Assembly: GCF_014385065.1 (NCBI RefSeq)
Contig: NZ_JACRTA010000001.1
Coordinates: forward strand, 992,001 to 1,056,000
Origin: Lentihominibacter hominis
GTDB lineage: Bacteria > Bacillota > Clostridia > Peptostreptococcales > Anaerovoracaceae
DNA: 64,000 bases
Reading direction: 5' to 3'
Part shown: positions 34,035-44,220 of the stretch, piece after piece
How the letters are laid out: every line of letters begins with the position of its first letter
How positions within the stretch are numbered: the stretch's first letter is position 1
Made by a program: the position numbers and the translations under genes
The notes under the pieces: generated by a model
What the model saw: the letters and a program-made list of their open reading frames with translations, nothing else
The model's database searches: none
What the model was told of the DNA's origin: nothing

Positions 34035-35357
34035 ATGAAAGTATTAGTAGTAGGTGGAGGCGGCAGAGAGCATGCTATATGCTGGAAACTGGCGCAGAGC
34101 CCAAAGGTGGGCGAACTTTACTGTGCGCCCGGAAATTCAGGGATAGCTCAGATAGCTCAGTGTGTCGATATTGCAGCAGAAGACATAGACGGAATCTGTA
34201 CATTCGCTTCCGAAAACAGTATTGATCTGGCGGTAATAGGACCTGAGGTTCCATTGGCTATGGGAATAGTGGATGAGCTGGAAAGCAAAGGTGTAAAGGT
34301 TTTCGGTCCCAACAGAAAATGTTCACAGCTTGAAGCCAGCAAATCATTCACCAAGTCTTTCCTTGAAAGACATAATATTCCGACAGCAGGATATAAAGAG
34401 TTTACTGACAAGGATGAACTGCTGAATGCCGTTGGAATTTACGGATACCCTATGGTTATCAAGGCTGATGGTCTTGCAGCGGGTAAAGGCGTTGTAATCG
34501 CTGAAAATGAAGTGGATGCCAGGATGGCAATAGAAGAAATGATGGGGCAGAAAGTTTTCGGCGCAGCCGGAGATAAAGTTGTTGTTGAAGAGTTCTTGAC
34601 AGGAATAGAGGCCTCCATGCTGTGTTTTGTGGACGAGACTTCCATTATACCGATGGAATCGGCGCAGGATTACAAAAGGATATTTGACGGAGATAAAGGT
34701 CCGAATACGGGAGGGATGGGCACATATTCCCCAAGCCTTGTATTCACACCGCAGCTTGAAAAACAAATAAAGGAGCAGATACTTGAACCTACGCTCAAGG
34801 GATTTCAGGATGACGGACTGGATTTTAAAGGAGTGCTTTTCATAGGTCTTATGATTTCTGATGACGGCCCTAAAGTTATAGAGTTTAATAATCGTTTCGG
34901 AGACCCCGAGACACAGTCGGTACTGCCTCGTCTTGATAGTGATCTTCTGGATATATTTATGGCGGTTACGGAAAACAAACTGGCAGATGTGAATATAAAA
35001 TGGAAAAAAGAAAAGGCTGTTTGTGTTGTCGCCGCTTCAGGAGGGTATCCTGGAAGCTATGAAAAAAATAAGGTCATAGGCGGACTTGATAAGGTGGATG
35101 AAGATGTAATAGTTTTCCATGCAGGAACTTCGAAAAAGGATACATCAGAGTTGGGTTGCGCCGATGAAAATAAGGAAGGCTGCAAAGGCAGATCTCACAT
35201 GGCCACAGTCACATCGGGAGGCCGAGTTCTCGGAGTTACTGCGCTTGGCACAACTCATGAAGAAGCAAAAGCCAAGGCGTATGATAATATCAGAAGAATA
35301 CGTTTTGAAGGAATGCAGTACAGAAAAGATATTGGAATAGTAAACAGCGAGAAATAA
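34035..35357 (+). CDS. purD: Phosphoribosylamine-glycine ligase
   Basis: A 440-residue GAR synthetase, joining phosphoribosylamine to glycine with ATP. VVGGGGREHAICWKLAQSP starts the protein. GPEVPLAMGIVDELE and an ATP-grasp core follow (YPMVIKADGLAAGKGVVIA, GPNTGGMGTYSP, FNNRFGDPETQ). All ATP-binding residues look intact. Residues 357-380 hold an extra charged segment, KKDTSELGCADENKEGCKG, relative to the compact form I remember. CAGGAGG precedes the ATG. It is the last gene of the operon and is followed by a strong terminator. Confidence 0.96.
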   Translation: MKVLVVGGGGREHAICWKLAQSPKVGELYCAPGNSGIAQIAQCVDIAAEDIDGICTFASENSIDLAVIGPEVPLAMGIVDELESKGVKVFGPNRKCSQLEASKSFTKSFLERHNIPTAGYKEFTDKDELLNAVGIYGYPMVIKADGLAAGKGVVIAENEVDARMAIEEMMGQKVFGAAGDKVVVEEFLTGIEASMLCFVDETSIIPMESAQDYKRIFDGDKGPNTGGMGTYSPSLVFTPQLEKQIKEQILEPTLKGFQDDGLDFKGVLFIGLMISDDGPKVIEFNNRFGDPETQSVLPRLDSDLLDIFMAVTENKLADVNIKWKKEKAVCVVAASGGYPGSYEKNKVIGGLDKVDEDVIVFHAGTSKKDTSELGCADENKEGCKGRSHMATVTSGGRVLGVTALGTTHEEAKAKAYDNIRRIRFEGMQYRKDIGIVNSEK

Positions 35358-35388
35358 AGCTATATAAAACGGATAAGTTTTAAGAGAA

Positions 35389-35430
35389 TGCAGCACTGAG
35401 GAAAAACTCTGGTCAGTGCTGCAGTTTTTT
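35389..35430 (+). terminator. Terminator of the purine operon
   Basis: TGCAGCACTGA (35389-35399) pairs exactly with TCAGTGCTGCA (35413-35423), then G and six T. It follows purD by 31 bases. Confidence 0.94.
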
Positions 35431-35467
35431 GTATCTTAATTAGACTTATTAATTGTTTTATATTTTT

Positions 35468-35497
35468 ACAATCCTGATTTTTGAAAAATCTGATTGT
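35468..35497. repeat. Inverted repeat just after the OFA-type MFS gene
   Basis: ACAATC/GATTGT (35468-35473, 35492-35497) encloses GATTTTT/AAAAATC (35476-35482, 35484-35490). It lies between convergent genes, after the MFS stop on the minus strand. The arms give a hairpin, but no U-run follows on that strand, so its role as terminator is uncertain. Confidence 0.5.
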
Positions 35498-35501
35498 CAA
35501 T

Positions 35502-36767
35502 TTATAAGTCTGCTTTGAATTTTCTTTTGCTGCTTGTGCAGATTCCTCGTATGATCGCGACTACAAGCAGTATTGCGGCCATATAGAGCCAAGGCATTTT
35601 GTACGTTCCGTAGCTTTGTACCAGCATTCCCACAGCAGCGGCACCGATCGCGCCTCCTATTCCTATAAATACATTGACATAGCCGATAAGTTTGCCAAGA
35701 TCCTTTTCTCCATACATATGACTCATCAGAAGCGGTGAAATAATATTTATTGCAGGAACACCGAAAATATATCCTGCTGTAAAAAGAATTATTCCTACAG
35801 ATCCGGAGTTCATGAAGGCGAGGCCTATTGTCGCTATACAGAAAAAGATACTTGTTCCTACTGCTGCCACACTTAGCTTTTTATCGCAAACGATTCCTAC
35901 GATGGGGCCTGTGAACATCATTATTACAGACATTGCTGAGACTATGGCTGTGGCACTGGTTTGATTATGTCCGGCCATTACCATAGTGGGGATGCCATGC
36001 TGAAGGATAGAACTGGAGACTATGACTGCTAAAGTACAGGAAATAAACGCTATCCATGTGATGGGTTTTTTAAGTGCTTCTATAAAAGACACGCCTTTTA
36101 CTTCTGCAGAATTTATTTCTGCGAGTTCTTTTTCATTTAGATCTCCCATGCGTTTCATATTTTTTTCGGCAGGACTCCAGGATACTGTTTTAAAAGCTAT
36201 CAGAAGGCATATTAAGACACATGCTGATAATGTTATGTAACCGGCCTGCCAGCTTATATTCAGGACTATATAGTTCAGCGCATTCATAAGGACTACAGTT
36301 ATAAGTGACATACCTGTCAGGAAAAAACTCATAGCTTTACCACGCGCTTTTTCTCCGAACCAATTTGATACAAGGATCTGACATGGCGTCATAGTGAAAG
36401 CTCCAAAGCAAAATCCCTGCGGAACAGCAAATATGTAGAACCAAATCAGAGACCTTGCCATGGCGAATCCTATGAATGATATAATTCCTAAAAGTGCGGC
36501 AATTGTCATGATCTTTTTTATATTTTTCGCCGTAAGAAATTTTGATATACTCAGTAAAGTGACTATTTGGGTCAGGGACATGATCGTCATATAAAATGAA
36601 TATCCGCCTATGGGCAGTTTTAGCGAAGCGGTAACCGGAAGAAGGAAGACCCCTGTCACCGAGACGATCCCGCTGTAGACAAGGCCACATATGATAGCGG
36701 CGGTTAAGACGATATACCATCCATAATATATTTTTCCGGTTTCATCTTTTAAACTGAAGTTTTTCAT
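35502..36767 (-). CDS. MFS transporter, OFA (oxalate/formate antiporter-like) family
   Basis: A 421-residue carrier with twelve hydrophobic helices. The N-terminal YYGWYIVLTAAIICGLVYSG opening and the ending TSSKRKFKAD resemble OFA/monocarboxylate-type MFS carriers. NWFGEKARGKAMSFFLTG, a cytoplasmic loop, is the clearest OFA mark. The substrate is probably an organic acid or a product of the neighbouring amidohydrolase. The gene follows the amidohydrolase by 17 bases with GGAGG as ribosome site, so it is the second gene of that operon. Confidence 0.88.
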   Translation of the reverse strand: MKNFSLKDETGKIYYGWYIVLTAAIICGLVYSGIVSVTGVFLLPVTASLKLPIGGYSFYMTIMSLTQIVTLLSISKFLTAKNIKKIMTIAALLGIISFIGFAMARSLIWFYIFAVPQGFCFGAFTMTPCQILVSNWFGEKARGKAMSFFLTGMSLITVVLMNALNYIVLNISWQAGYITLSACVLICLLIAFKTVSWSPAEKNMKRMGDLNEKELAEINSAEVKGVSFIEALKKPITWIAFISCTLAVIVSSSILQHGIPTMVMAGHNQTSATAIVSAMSVIMMFTGPIVGIVCDKKLSVAAVGTSIFFCIATIGLAFMNSGSVGIILFTAGYIFGVPAINIISPLLMSHMYGEKDLGKLIGYVNVFIGIGGAIGAAAVGMLVQSYGTYKMPWLYMAAILLVVAIIRGICTSSKRKFKADL

Positions 36768-36784
36768 GATTATAACCTCCTTAT

Positions 36785-38494
36785 TTAGAATATTTTTTTT
36801 CCTCTAAAGTAAACTGATTCTGCTTTAAGGCTATCAAGATCTTCAAGAGAAGTGTCTGATATAGAGCGGTCCAGTATGACGAAATCAGCTGATTTACCAT
36901 TTTGAAGGCTTCCTGTGATATCATCGCAAAATGTTTGATAGGCAGGTCCGATAGAATACATCTCTATCATGTCGTTAAGGTCCACAGTCTCACTTAAAGG
37001 ATCATTTTTTGGTCCAAGAGGACAATTTCTGTATATTTTATATTCGGGATGAGCTTTGTTCACGGTACGGGTAGTTCCTATTTTAAAACCAAGAAATGGA
37101 CTTGGCGGAATTATCACAGGAAAATCAGTTCCAGCGGCCATTTTTATTCCTTCCTTTTTAAAACTTCCCATAGGGTATTGTGCCCGAGCTCTTTTATCTC
37201 CCAGCATTTCTGTTATTATGGTTTCTGTCATGCTGTAATAACATCCCCATATAGGCTGGACGCTGGCTATGACATTGAGTTTTGCCATACGTTTTTTATC
37301 TTCCTCTTTTATGGCCATAAAATGAGCTATTGTATTCCTCATTTTCTCTACTGCAATTCCCTGATTTTTCGTGTACTCTATAGCATCTAAAGTCATTTTT
37401 GCAGCGCCGTCTCCCATGCAATGTACATGTACAGGCATTCCGGCTCCATTCGCTTTCATAAAGATTTCTCTCAATTCGCTTTCTGTCCATTGGGGATGAC
37501 CATTATATCCTTCTTTCATACCGATAGTTTTAAGATATTCCGGCTCATAGGGTTTATCCATGTAGATAGACAGACCTGTTCCGTCGGCAAATACTTTTAC
37601 AGTGTTCCTTCTGAAGATTTCACCTACATCCTCAGATCCACGTTGTTTGATAATATGATCAAGCTGAGATAAAGGTTTTTCAGGGTCGACAGCATATACT
37701 GCCGTAACTCGCATGTTAAGTTCATCTCTTACAGCCAGATTCTTATATGCTTGTATGGCGTTTTCTGTGGCAAGTGCGTCGAAGATGAGTGTCGTACCAT
37801 ATGCATTGCCAAAATTTTTTTGATAATACATGATACCTTTTTCATATTCTTCAATAGAGTAATCTCCGTAAGGAACACTTTTGAGAATTAGATCTATTGC
37901 TGAATTTTCTTGGAATATTCCTGTGGGATTCATATTTTCGTCTCTCCATATAATCCCGTTTCTGGGTGAAGGTGTATCCTTTGATATCCCTGAATCTTCA
38001 AGAACCTTACTGTTGACCCATAGGTAATGATGGTCATAAGATCTTAATATAACGGGAATATTGCTGCATACTTTATCTATGTCTGATGCTGTAGGCATGG
38101 ATTTAAGATCAGACATAAAATATGACGGATCCCAGCCTGTTCCTCTCAAAACTTTGACAGAGCGGTTTTGTTTAATATTTTTTCTGATAATATTTTGATA
38201 GATATTCATTGCTTCTGAAGGTTTCGCGTCATATGAAAGCCCGATGTTATACATATTAAAGCTGAAGATAAGTTCACATGTGCTTGAAGCATGTAAATGG
38301 GCATCCCCCAGACCGGGTAAGACACTTCGGCCTTTTAGATCTATCAGTAAAGTATCCTCCTTTTTATAAGACATTGCGTTTTGTGAGTCACCGACATAAA
38401 CCAGTTTGTCATTACAGACGGCAAAGGCTTCACAGATTCTGCGGCAGGAATCCATAGTATATATTTGTCCGTTATAAAAAATTTTATCTGCCAT
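36785..38494 (-). CDS. YtcJ-type metal-dependent amidohydrolase
   Basis: A 569-residue amidohydrolase_3 protein. The first metal motif is HLH at 66-68 in LPGLGDAHLHAS. VHCMGDGAAK supplies a further histidine, and GTDFPVIIP carries the final aspartate. The beta-sandwich segments at both ends (KIFYNGQIYTMD, SADFVILDRSI) agree with the family. Members hydrolyse amides or formamides of varied small molecules; the natural substrate here is unknown. AAGGAG lies six to seven bases before ATG. It heads an operon with the OFA carrier and is divergent from an AraC regulator, so the three probably form an inducible catabolic unit. Confidence 0.9.
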   Translation of the reverse strand: MADKIFYNGQIYTMDSCRRICEAFAVCNDKLVYVGDSQNAMSYKKEDTLLIDLKGRSVLPGLGDAHLHASSTCELIFSFNMYNIGLSYDAKPSEAMNIYQNIIRKNIKQNRSVKVLRGTGWDPSYFMSDLKSMPTASDIDKVCSNIPVILRSYDHHYLWVNSKVLEDSGISKDTPSPRNGIIWRDENMNPTGIFQENSAIDLILKSVPYGDYSIEEYEKGIMYYQKNFGNAYGTTLIFDALATENAIQAYKNLAVRDELNMRVTAVYAVDPEKPLSQLDHIIKQRGSEDVGEIFRRNTVKVFADGTGLSIYMDKPYEPEYLKTIGMKEGYNGHPQWTESELREIFMKANGAGMPVHVHCMGDGAAKMTLDAIEYTKNQGIAVEKMRNTIAHFMAIKEEDKKRMAKLNVIASVQPIWGCYYSMTETIITEMLGDKRARAQYPMGSFKKEGIKMAAGTDFPVIIPPSPFLGFKIGTTRTVNKAHPEYKIYRNCPLGPKNDPLSETVDLNDMIEMYSIGPAYQTFCDDITGSLQNGKSADFVILDRSISDTSLEDLDSLKAESVYFRGKKIF

Positions 38495-38709
38495 ATCTGC
38501 TCCTTTCCTTGATAATAAGAAATAGTGTGATTAGATCTATTCACTGCAAAAATTATATTTTAAATTATCAGAAAATTCTATGCCGATTATTGTTGAAGAT
38601 TAATATAAAAATCGTTTTATTGCATAAAAATATTTACGTAATAATAGCAATATTAATATTTTTCTGATATTATTGTGGTGAAAAAAGTATCTTAATGGGG
38701 GGCGATGTT

Positions 38710-40485
38710 GTGAGTGAAACAAGAAATTATATAAAAGGAGAAATCGTATCTGTAGCTATATATGATGTTGAAGAGTATCCAATGCATCATCATAAAGACC
38801 CTGAAATTATATTTATCATTGATGGTCAGGCCTCTGTACATACCAGCTTTTATTCTATAGATGCAATAGAAGAAAATCATTTTATTTTTATAAATGCGGA
38901 TACTATACATAATATAGAAAAGATAGGAGGGCCCTGCAGAGTAATGAGTATACATTTTCACATGGATCATATTGCGCATCTTTACAATGTGCCTGCTTTT
39001 TCAGCCTTCAGTATGGCTAGTTTTGATCAATATTCTTCCACTCAGACTATAGAGCAGCTGAGGCGATATCTTATAAATATAGCGTGCTGTTATATGGAGA
39101 AAACGTCTTCATATAAATCAGAACTTTCGGATATAGTATTGGAATGCTATACATATATGATGAATAATTTTCAATGGTTTTATTATGATGACTATATTCT
39201 TCATAATTATCCCCAGAGGCTGCCTCTTACACAGATAACGAGGGCGGAAGAAATCCTTACGTATCTACAGGAGCATTACAGTGAAAAATTAACCCTTTCT
39301 AATGTGGCTGATGCTTTTTATCTGAATAAGTATTATCTTTCTCATCTTCTTAAGGATACTCTGGGAATGAGCTTTCAGGATCTGCTTAATGCTATAAGAC
39401 TGAATATAGCTTTGTATCCTCTTTTGGAGTCAGGAAAGTCTGTCGAGGAAATAGCCGAAGAGTGTGGATTTTCATCGGCTGTTTATTTAAGAAAAGCTTT
39501 CGCTGTTCATGCCAAAGTGTCCCTGAGTACATATAGAAAACGTTACGGCAAAAGAAATCCCGAAGACAGCATACCTGATATAATATGTTATGGAAAAGAA
39601 GAACAGCTTTCTTATCTTAAAATGTATCAGAGGAAGTATTATCCTGAAGATTTTCTTGTCGAGAACACTGAACGTTTGTCTGTCTATGTAATTCTCGGCA
39701 ATACATATGAGAACTCTGATAATATTTTTCGAGCAAGGCAGCTGCAAGTCACCCCTCAGACCTTATTTCATATGGATTATATGAGGGACATTTTCTGTGA
39801 AATGGATTTTGACAGAGTGTTTGCCAAAACATCTGACTTTGACAGATTATATGAATTTTACGGATCATATGAATTTTTTAGCCCTGTGAGAGATCTGTGC
39901 CGTGAATTTGGAATAGACATGGAAATTATTGGAGAAGAAGACGAAGAAATAGAAAAAATAAATGAAACGGCTTCAGTTTTTGGCAGAGAAACTTCTATGT
40001 ATGGAGAAAAGGGATTTCGTACAAAATGGTATTACTTTCACTTTCTTATAAACCGGTTATATAATGAAAGAGTCTTTGATAAAGAGTTTTGTACTGTGTC
40101 TCGGCAGGGGAAAAAGATAAGCATATTATGTAATAACATAGGTGAAGATAAATATAGACAGGATCTTTCCAGAAAAGAGATATTTCTGCATATAGAAGAT
40201 ATACAGTGCAATTATTCCATCTTTACATATACTTTGCAGTTTCATGGAGATGATGAGGTTGCTGTGTGGAGGAGTATAGGTGCTCCGAATTCGGTAAGTC
40301 GTCCGCTTCGTGAAACCATAAGAAGTTGCTGTTTTCCTAAAGTAAGTCATTCTCGTTCTACTGCGCAGTATGATTTGCTCAAAGGCATAACTTTGGAGCC
40401 GGGAGAAATGAAACTGCTGATGTTGGTTCCTGAGGAAGAGTCGCCTGAAAAGGTTAATTCTGTTACAATCAAAGATAAAATGTGA
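38710..40485 (+). CDS. AraC-family regulator with long C-terminal extension
   Basis: About 591 residues. The first 130 form a cupin-like sensor (YPMHHHKDPEIIFIIDG). Two AraC helix-turn-helix motifs lie at about 190-285 (LSNVADAFYLNKYYLSHLL and SVEEIAEECGFSSAVYLRKAF). The remaining 300 residues are unusual; they end in LEPGEMKLLMLVPE, like the end of the GH39-type xylosidase domain fused to some clostridial AraC proteins, but the catalytic barrel is too short and not recognisable. The start is set at GTG 38710, because GGGGGG seven bases before it serves as ribosome site; the ATG at 38695 contains that run and has no site of its own. It likely controls the divergent amidohydrolase-carrier operon. 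Confidence 0.82.
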   Translation: MSETRNYIKGEIVSVAIYDVEEYPMHHHKDPEIIFIIDGQASVHTSFYSIDAIEENHFIFINADTIHNIEKIGGPCRVMSIHFHMDHIAHLYNVPAFSAFSMASFDQYSSTQTIEQLRRYLINIACCYMEKTSSYKSELSDIVLECYTYMMNNFQWFYYDDYILHNYPQRLPLTQITRAEEILTYLQEHYSEKLTLSNVADAFYLNKYYLSHLLKDTLGMSFQDLLNAIRLNIALYPLLESGKSVEEIAEECGFSSAVYLRKAFAVHAKVSLSTYRKRYGKRNPEDSIPDIICYGKEEQLSYLKMYQRKYYPEDFLVENTERLSVYVILGNTYENSDNIFRARQLQVTPQTLFHMDYMRDIFCEMDFDRVFAKTSDFDRLYEFYGSYEFFSPVRDLCREFGIDMEIIGEEDEEIEKINETASVFGRETSMYGEKGFRTKWYYFHFLINRLYNERVFDKEFCTVSRQGKKISILCNNIGEDKYRQDLSRKEIFLHIEDIQCNYSIFTYTLQFHGDDEVAVWRSIGAPNSVSRPLRETIRSCCFPKVSHSRSTAQYDLLKGITLEPGEMKLLMLVPEEESPEKVNSVTIKDKM

Positions 40486-40491
40486 TATAAT
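40463..40491 (+). promoter_or_regulatory. Promoter for the cytidylate-kinase-like gene and metG
   Basis: TTACAA (40463-40468), a 17-base spacer and TGATATAAT with perfect -10 (40486-40491). The spacer covers the last codons of the AraC gene, so transcription starts just after that gene. Confidence 0.7.
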
Positions 40492-40569
40492 GTACCAACA
40501 AAGCCGTCCGCTGAAAAATTATGCGAAAATGGTTTTGTTCTGAAAAAACCGTCTAAGGGAGGAAGCCAT

Positions 40570-41190
40570 ATGAAGAGTGATAAAAAAATAATAACCATAA
40601 GTCGTGAATTCGGAAGCGGAGGAAGGCTTATAGGAAAGCGCCTTGCAGAAAAGCTTGGCGTACCGTATTACGATAAAGAGCTTTTAGATAGGATTGCTGA
40701 GGAGTCGGGATTTTCCAGAGAAATGATGGAGGATGCGGAGAAGAAGGCGAAGAACAGTTTTCTCTACAGTCTTATATCTGCTATGGGAACAGCTGAAGCC
40801 GGTCCGGAGAGTCTGTCTCTCAATGAACGTTTTTTTCTGGCGCAGTTTGATACTATTAAAGAAATCGCCGGCGAAGGTTCCTGTATAATAGTGGGAAGAT
40901 GCGCTGACTATATTCTGAGAGGTATGCCGGAGGCTACAAATGTGTTCATATATGCCGAAGAGGAAGACAAGATAAAGCGGGCTGTAGAAGAATACGGAAT
41001 TCCCCAGGAACACGTAAAGAAGCTGATGAAAGATACCGATAAAGCAAGAGCCAATTATTACGCTTATCATACAGGACAGAAGTGGGGAGAGCCTGTCAAT
41101 TACCATCTTTCCATAGACAGCGGTTATATCGGAATAGAAGATATAGCAGACCTTATAATAAAATATACAGATGTGAAACTGTTCAGATAG
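40570..41190 (+). CDS. Cytidylate kinase-like P-loop protein
   Basis: A 206-residue protein of the cytidylate-kinase-like family (PF13189 type). The phosphate loop is SREFGSGGRLIGKRLAEKLG. YYDKELLDRIAEESGF and IIVGRCADYILRG follow, with the C-terminal RANYYAYHTGQKWG block. Members are annotated as nucleotide kinases, but their true substrates are mostly unknown and it is not CmK of the standard pyrimidine pathway. The start is preceded by AAGGGAGGAAG. It has its own promoter and lies 19 bases ahead of metG. Confidence 0.88.
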   Translation: MKSDKKIITISREFGSGGRLIGKRLAEKLGVPYYDKELLDRIAEESGFSREMMEDAEKKAKNSFLYSLISAMGTAEAGPESLSLNERFFLAQFDTIKEIAGEGSCIIVGRCADYILRGMPEATNVFIYAEEEDKIKRAVEEYGIPQEHVKKLMKDTDKARANYYAYHTGQKWGEPVNYHLSIDSGYIGIEDIADLIIKYTDVKLFR

Positions 41191-41209
41191 AAAGGAATGA
41201 TCAGATAAA

Positions 41210-43144
41210 ATGGCAGAAAATAAAGGCACTTATTATATTACTACACCTATTTATTACCCGAGCTCAAATCTTCATATAGGGCATACTTATTGTACTGTCA
41301 TGGCAGATGCTATGGCCAGATTTAAACGCCTTTCTGGGTATGATGTGAGATTTCTCACAGGAACCGACGAACACGGGCAGAAGATACAGACTATAGCAGA
41401 GAAAAAAGGCATGAAACCGCAGGATTATGTGGACGAGGTGGTCGCCGGGATAAAGGATTTATGGAAGACTATGGAGATATCTTACGATGATTTTATCAGA
41501 ACTACCGAAACCAGACATATAAAGAGGGTTCAGGAACTTTTCATGAAGCTTTATGAAAATGGTGATATATATAAGGGTGAGTATGAAGGCCTTTACTGTA
41601 CTCCTTGTGAATCATTCTGGACGGAGAGTCAGCTTATTGACGGCAAATGCCCTGATTGTGGAAGACCTGTGGAGAAAGCAAAGGAGGAAGCATATTTCTT
41701 TAAGCTCTCCAAGTATCAGGATAGGCTGTTGGATCTTTTTGAAAATAATCCTGAATTTTTACAGCCTGATACGAGAAGAAACGAGATGATAGCTTTTGTA
41801 AAACAGGGGCTTGAGGATCTGTGTATTTCCAGATCGACATTCGACTGGGGTATTCCGGTACCTCTTGATGAAAAGCATGTTATGTATGTATGGCTTGATG
41901 CTCTTTCAAACTATATAACAGCGCTGGGGTGGCCGGATGAGCCTGAGCTGTATGATAAATACTGGCCTGTCAATGTTCACCTTGTGGGAAAAGAAATCGT
42001 AAGATTTCATACGGTGATATGGCCGGCACTGCTTATGAGCGCAGGACTTCCCCTTCCTAAACAGGTTCTCGGACATGGATGGCTGCTGCTGGAAGGCGGT
42101 AAAATGTCAAAGTCCAAGGGTAATGTGGTAGATCCTGTGAAACTAATAGAGCAATATGGAATAGATGCTCTTAAATATTTTCTTTTGAGAGAATATACTT
42201 TTGGTCAAGACGGGGTATTCACTAATGAGGTGATGCTCAAGAGAATGAATTATGATTTGGCTAATGATTTAGGGAATTTGGTATCCAGAACAGTATCCAT
42301 GATAGAAAAATATAATGGAGGAATAGTACCTGATTTGACTGATGCATCGGATTCTGTAGATGAAGATCTTAAAACTGTTGCATTGGGCGCGGCAGATAAA
42401 GTTGAGTCCAATATGGATAAATTTGCTTTCAATATGGCTCTTGAGGAGATCTGGGTAGTTGTAAGACGTGCCAATAAATATATAGATGAAACGATGCCGT
42501 GGGTTCTTGCTAAAGACGAAGCGAAGAAGCCAAGACTTGATAATGTGCTCCATAATCTGGCTGAAACTATAAGAATTATTTCCGTTTTGATTCATCCATT
42601 TATGCACACTACTTCCGATGCTATACGGAAGCAGCTGGGCCTTTGGTATGCTGATGTGGCATGGGAAGATGCTTTTAGCTTTGAAATGATGCAGGGTGAG
42701 CAGGTAAAAAAAGGAAATGCTATTTTCCCGAGACTTGACATCGAAAAGGAGCTGGAAGAGCTGGAAGCTCTAAAAGGCGGCGGAGAAGATGCAGATATTC
42801 CGCTGGAGTTGAAACCGGAAATAGAATTTGATGATTTTGACAAGATCGATTTCAGGGTAGGTACCATAATATCGGCAGAGAAACATCCCAAGGCCGATAA
42901 GTTGCTCGTATTTCAGGTTAAAATGGGGACTGAAAAACGCCAGATAATTTCAGGCGTATCCAATTACTTTAAGCCTGAAGAATGTGTAGGAAAGAAAGTC
43001 GTTGTGGTGGCCAACCTCAAGCCCCGAAAGCTCAGAGGTCTTGAGTCTAAGGGAATGATAATGTTTGCCGATAATATTGTGGACGGCAGAGAAAGAATAG
43101 AATTTGTTTCCACAACAGCAGATGATGGGAATCCGGTAACATAA
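41210..43144 (+). CDS. metG: Methionyl-tRNA synthetase
   Basis: A 644-residue class I synthetase that charges tRNA-Met. HIGH is at 22-25, KMSKS at 298-302. Cysteines C130, C133, C147 and C150 (CTPC, CPDC) form a zinc knuckle. From about 540 a tRNA-binding EMAP/OB domain follows ([47 protein letters not shown]), as in dimeric MetRS of Gram-positives. All expected parts are present. Gene order metG-tatD is conserved in Bacillus and Clostridium. A terminator lies directly after it. Confidence 0.97.
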   Translation: MAENKGTYYITTPIYYPSSNLHIGHTYCTVMADAMARFKRLSGYDVRFLTGTDEHGQKIQTIAEKKGMKPQDYVDEVVAGIKDLWKTMEISYDDFIRTTETRHIKRVQELFMKLYENGDIYKGEYEGLYCTPCESFWTESQLIDGKCPDCGRPVEKAKEEAYFFKLSKYQDRLLDLFENNPEFLQPDTRRNEMIAFVKQGLEDLCISRSTFDWGIPVPLDEKHVMYVWLDALSNYITALGWPDEPELYDKYWPVNVHLVGKEIVRFHTVIWPALLMSAGLPLPKQVLGHGWLLLEGGKMSKSKGNVVDPVKLIEQYGIDALKYFLLREYTFGQDGVFTNEVMLKRMNYDLANDLGNLVSRTVSMIEKYNGGIVPDLTDASDSVDEDLKTVALGAADKVESNMDKFAFNMALEEIWVVVRRANKYIDETMPWVLAKDEAKKPRLDNVLHNLAETIRIISVLIHPFMHTTSDAIRKQLGLWYADVAWEDAFSFEMMQGEQVKKGNAIFPRLDIEKELEELEALKGGGEDADIPLELKPEIEFDDFDKIDFRVGTIISAEKHPKADKLLVFQVKMGTEKRQIISGVSNYFKPEECVGKKVVVVANLKPRKLRGLESKGMIMFADNIVDGRERIEFVSTTADDGNPVT

Positions 43145-43155
43145 AATATAATCAG

Positions 43156-43192
43156 CTCTGCAGAACTGACTCAGCCAGATCTGCAGAGTTTT
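43156..43192 (+). terminator. Terminator after metG
   Basis: CTCTGCAG (43156-43163) and CTGCAGAG (43181-43188) are exact complements, followed by four T. The 17-base loop can itself form a small inner stem. Confidence 0.8.
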
Positions 43193-43335
43193 ACTATGCA
43201 GAAAAAACAGTTGGAGTTATATAGGCTCTTCGTGTAAAATAGTCCCATGTTATGTAATTTTTAAGTATTGCAAAGCCATATTCTCTGCTATAATTTAATG
43301 AAAACAGAAAAATAACGAAAAGAGGGAATACGATA

Positions 43336-44187
43336 ATGTTTTTTGATTCACATGCACATTTGAATAATGAGATGCCGCAAGAGGCAAGAGAAGAAATGAT
43401 AAAGGCCGTGCAAAACTCACAGCTTGATTATGTGATGGATATCGGGTTTGACCTTGCCAGTTCAAAATTAGCGGCAGATCATGCCGCAAAATATCCATGG
43501 TGCTATGCAGCTGTAGGATGTCATCCTCATGATACCAAAGATATGGATGATATGCAGCTGGCGATGATAAAAGGGCTTGCAAAAAAGAAAAAAGTAATGG
43601 CCATAGGAGAGATTGGCCTTGACTTTCATTATGATAATTCTCCCAGAGATGTGCAGCGTGAATGGTTCAGAAGGCAGATACGTCTTGCTAACGAGCTTAA
43701 GATGCCTATAGTGATACATTCACGTGAGGCAGATCAGGAAGTAATGGATATTCTGAAAGAGGAGGGTGCTTTTTCGCAGGAACGTAAAAGCTGGTTTCCC
43801 AAGCGTCCGGATACTCAAGGGTATGCAGACAGACATTCAGGTTTATGCAGTGATTCAAGAGTACTTCTTCACTGTTTTTCGGGAAGTGCTGAGCTTGGAC
43901 GGCAGTATGTAAAATTGGGGGCTACACTTTCAATAGCGGGACCTGTTACCTATAAGAATAATAAGAAAACCGTAGCTGTTGTGGAGGAAATCCCTATAGA
44001 CTTTCTTTTGGTGGAGACTGATTCGCCATATCTCACACCGGAGCCTTTCAGGGGAAAGAAAAACACGCCTCCCATGGTAGAGTATACTGCGGCTAAAGTG
44101 GCGGAAATAAAAAAAATGAATCTCCAGGATGTAGCAGAGAAGACAAAGGAAAATGCTATGAGGTTTTACGGTATTATTGGGAAATAG
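43336..44187 (+). CDS. tatD: TatD-family metal-dependent DNase
   Basis: A 283-residue TIM-barrel hydrolase. FDSHAHLNNE with H6 and H8 starts the metal site; GEIGLDFHYD, PIVIHSREAD, LLHCFSGS and ETDSPYLTPEP supply the others. Members cut DNA or D-amino-acylated products. At about residues 150-172 it has an added loop (RKSWFPKRPDTQGYADRHSG) between the IHSREAD and LLHCFSG blocks that I do not recall in typical TatD. GAGGG lies before the ATG; a weak TATAAT (43289-43294) lies upstream. A strong terminator follows. Confidence 0.94.
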   Translation: MFFDSHAHLNNEMPQEAREEMIKAVQNSQLDYVMDIGFDLASSKLAADHAAKYPWCYAAVGCHPHDTKDMDDMQLAMIKGLAKKKKVMAIGEIGLDFHYDNSPRDVQREWFRRQIRLANELKMPIVIHSREADQEVMDILKEEGAFSQERKSWFPKRPDTQGYADRHSGLCSDSRVLLHCFSGSAELGRQYVKLGATLSIAGPVTYKNNKKTVAVVEEIPIDFLLVETDSPYLTPEPFRGKKNTPPMVEYTAAKVAEIKKMNLQDVAEKTKENAMRFYGIIGK

Positions 44188-44220
44188 CTGACTGCCTGAT
44201 GACAGGTAAAAAATAGAATT

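Noticed and set aside
38695..38709. ATG at 38695 as the AraC start
   Set aside because: It is part of the G-run that best serves as ribosome site for the GTG at 38710, and has no ribosome site itself; the five-residue difference does not affect the domain call.
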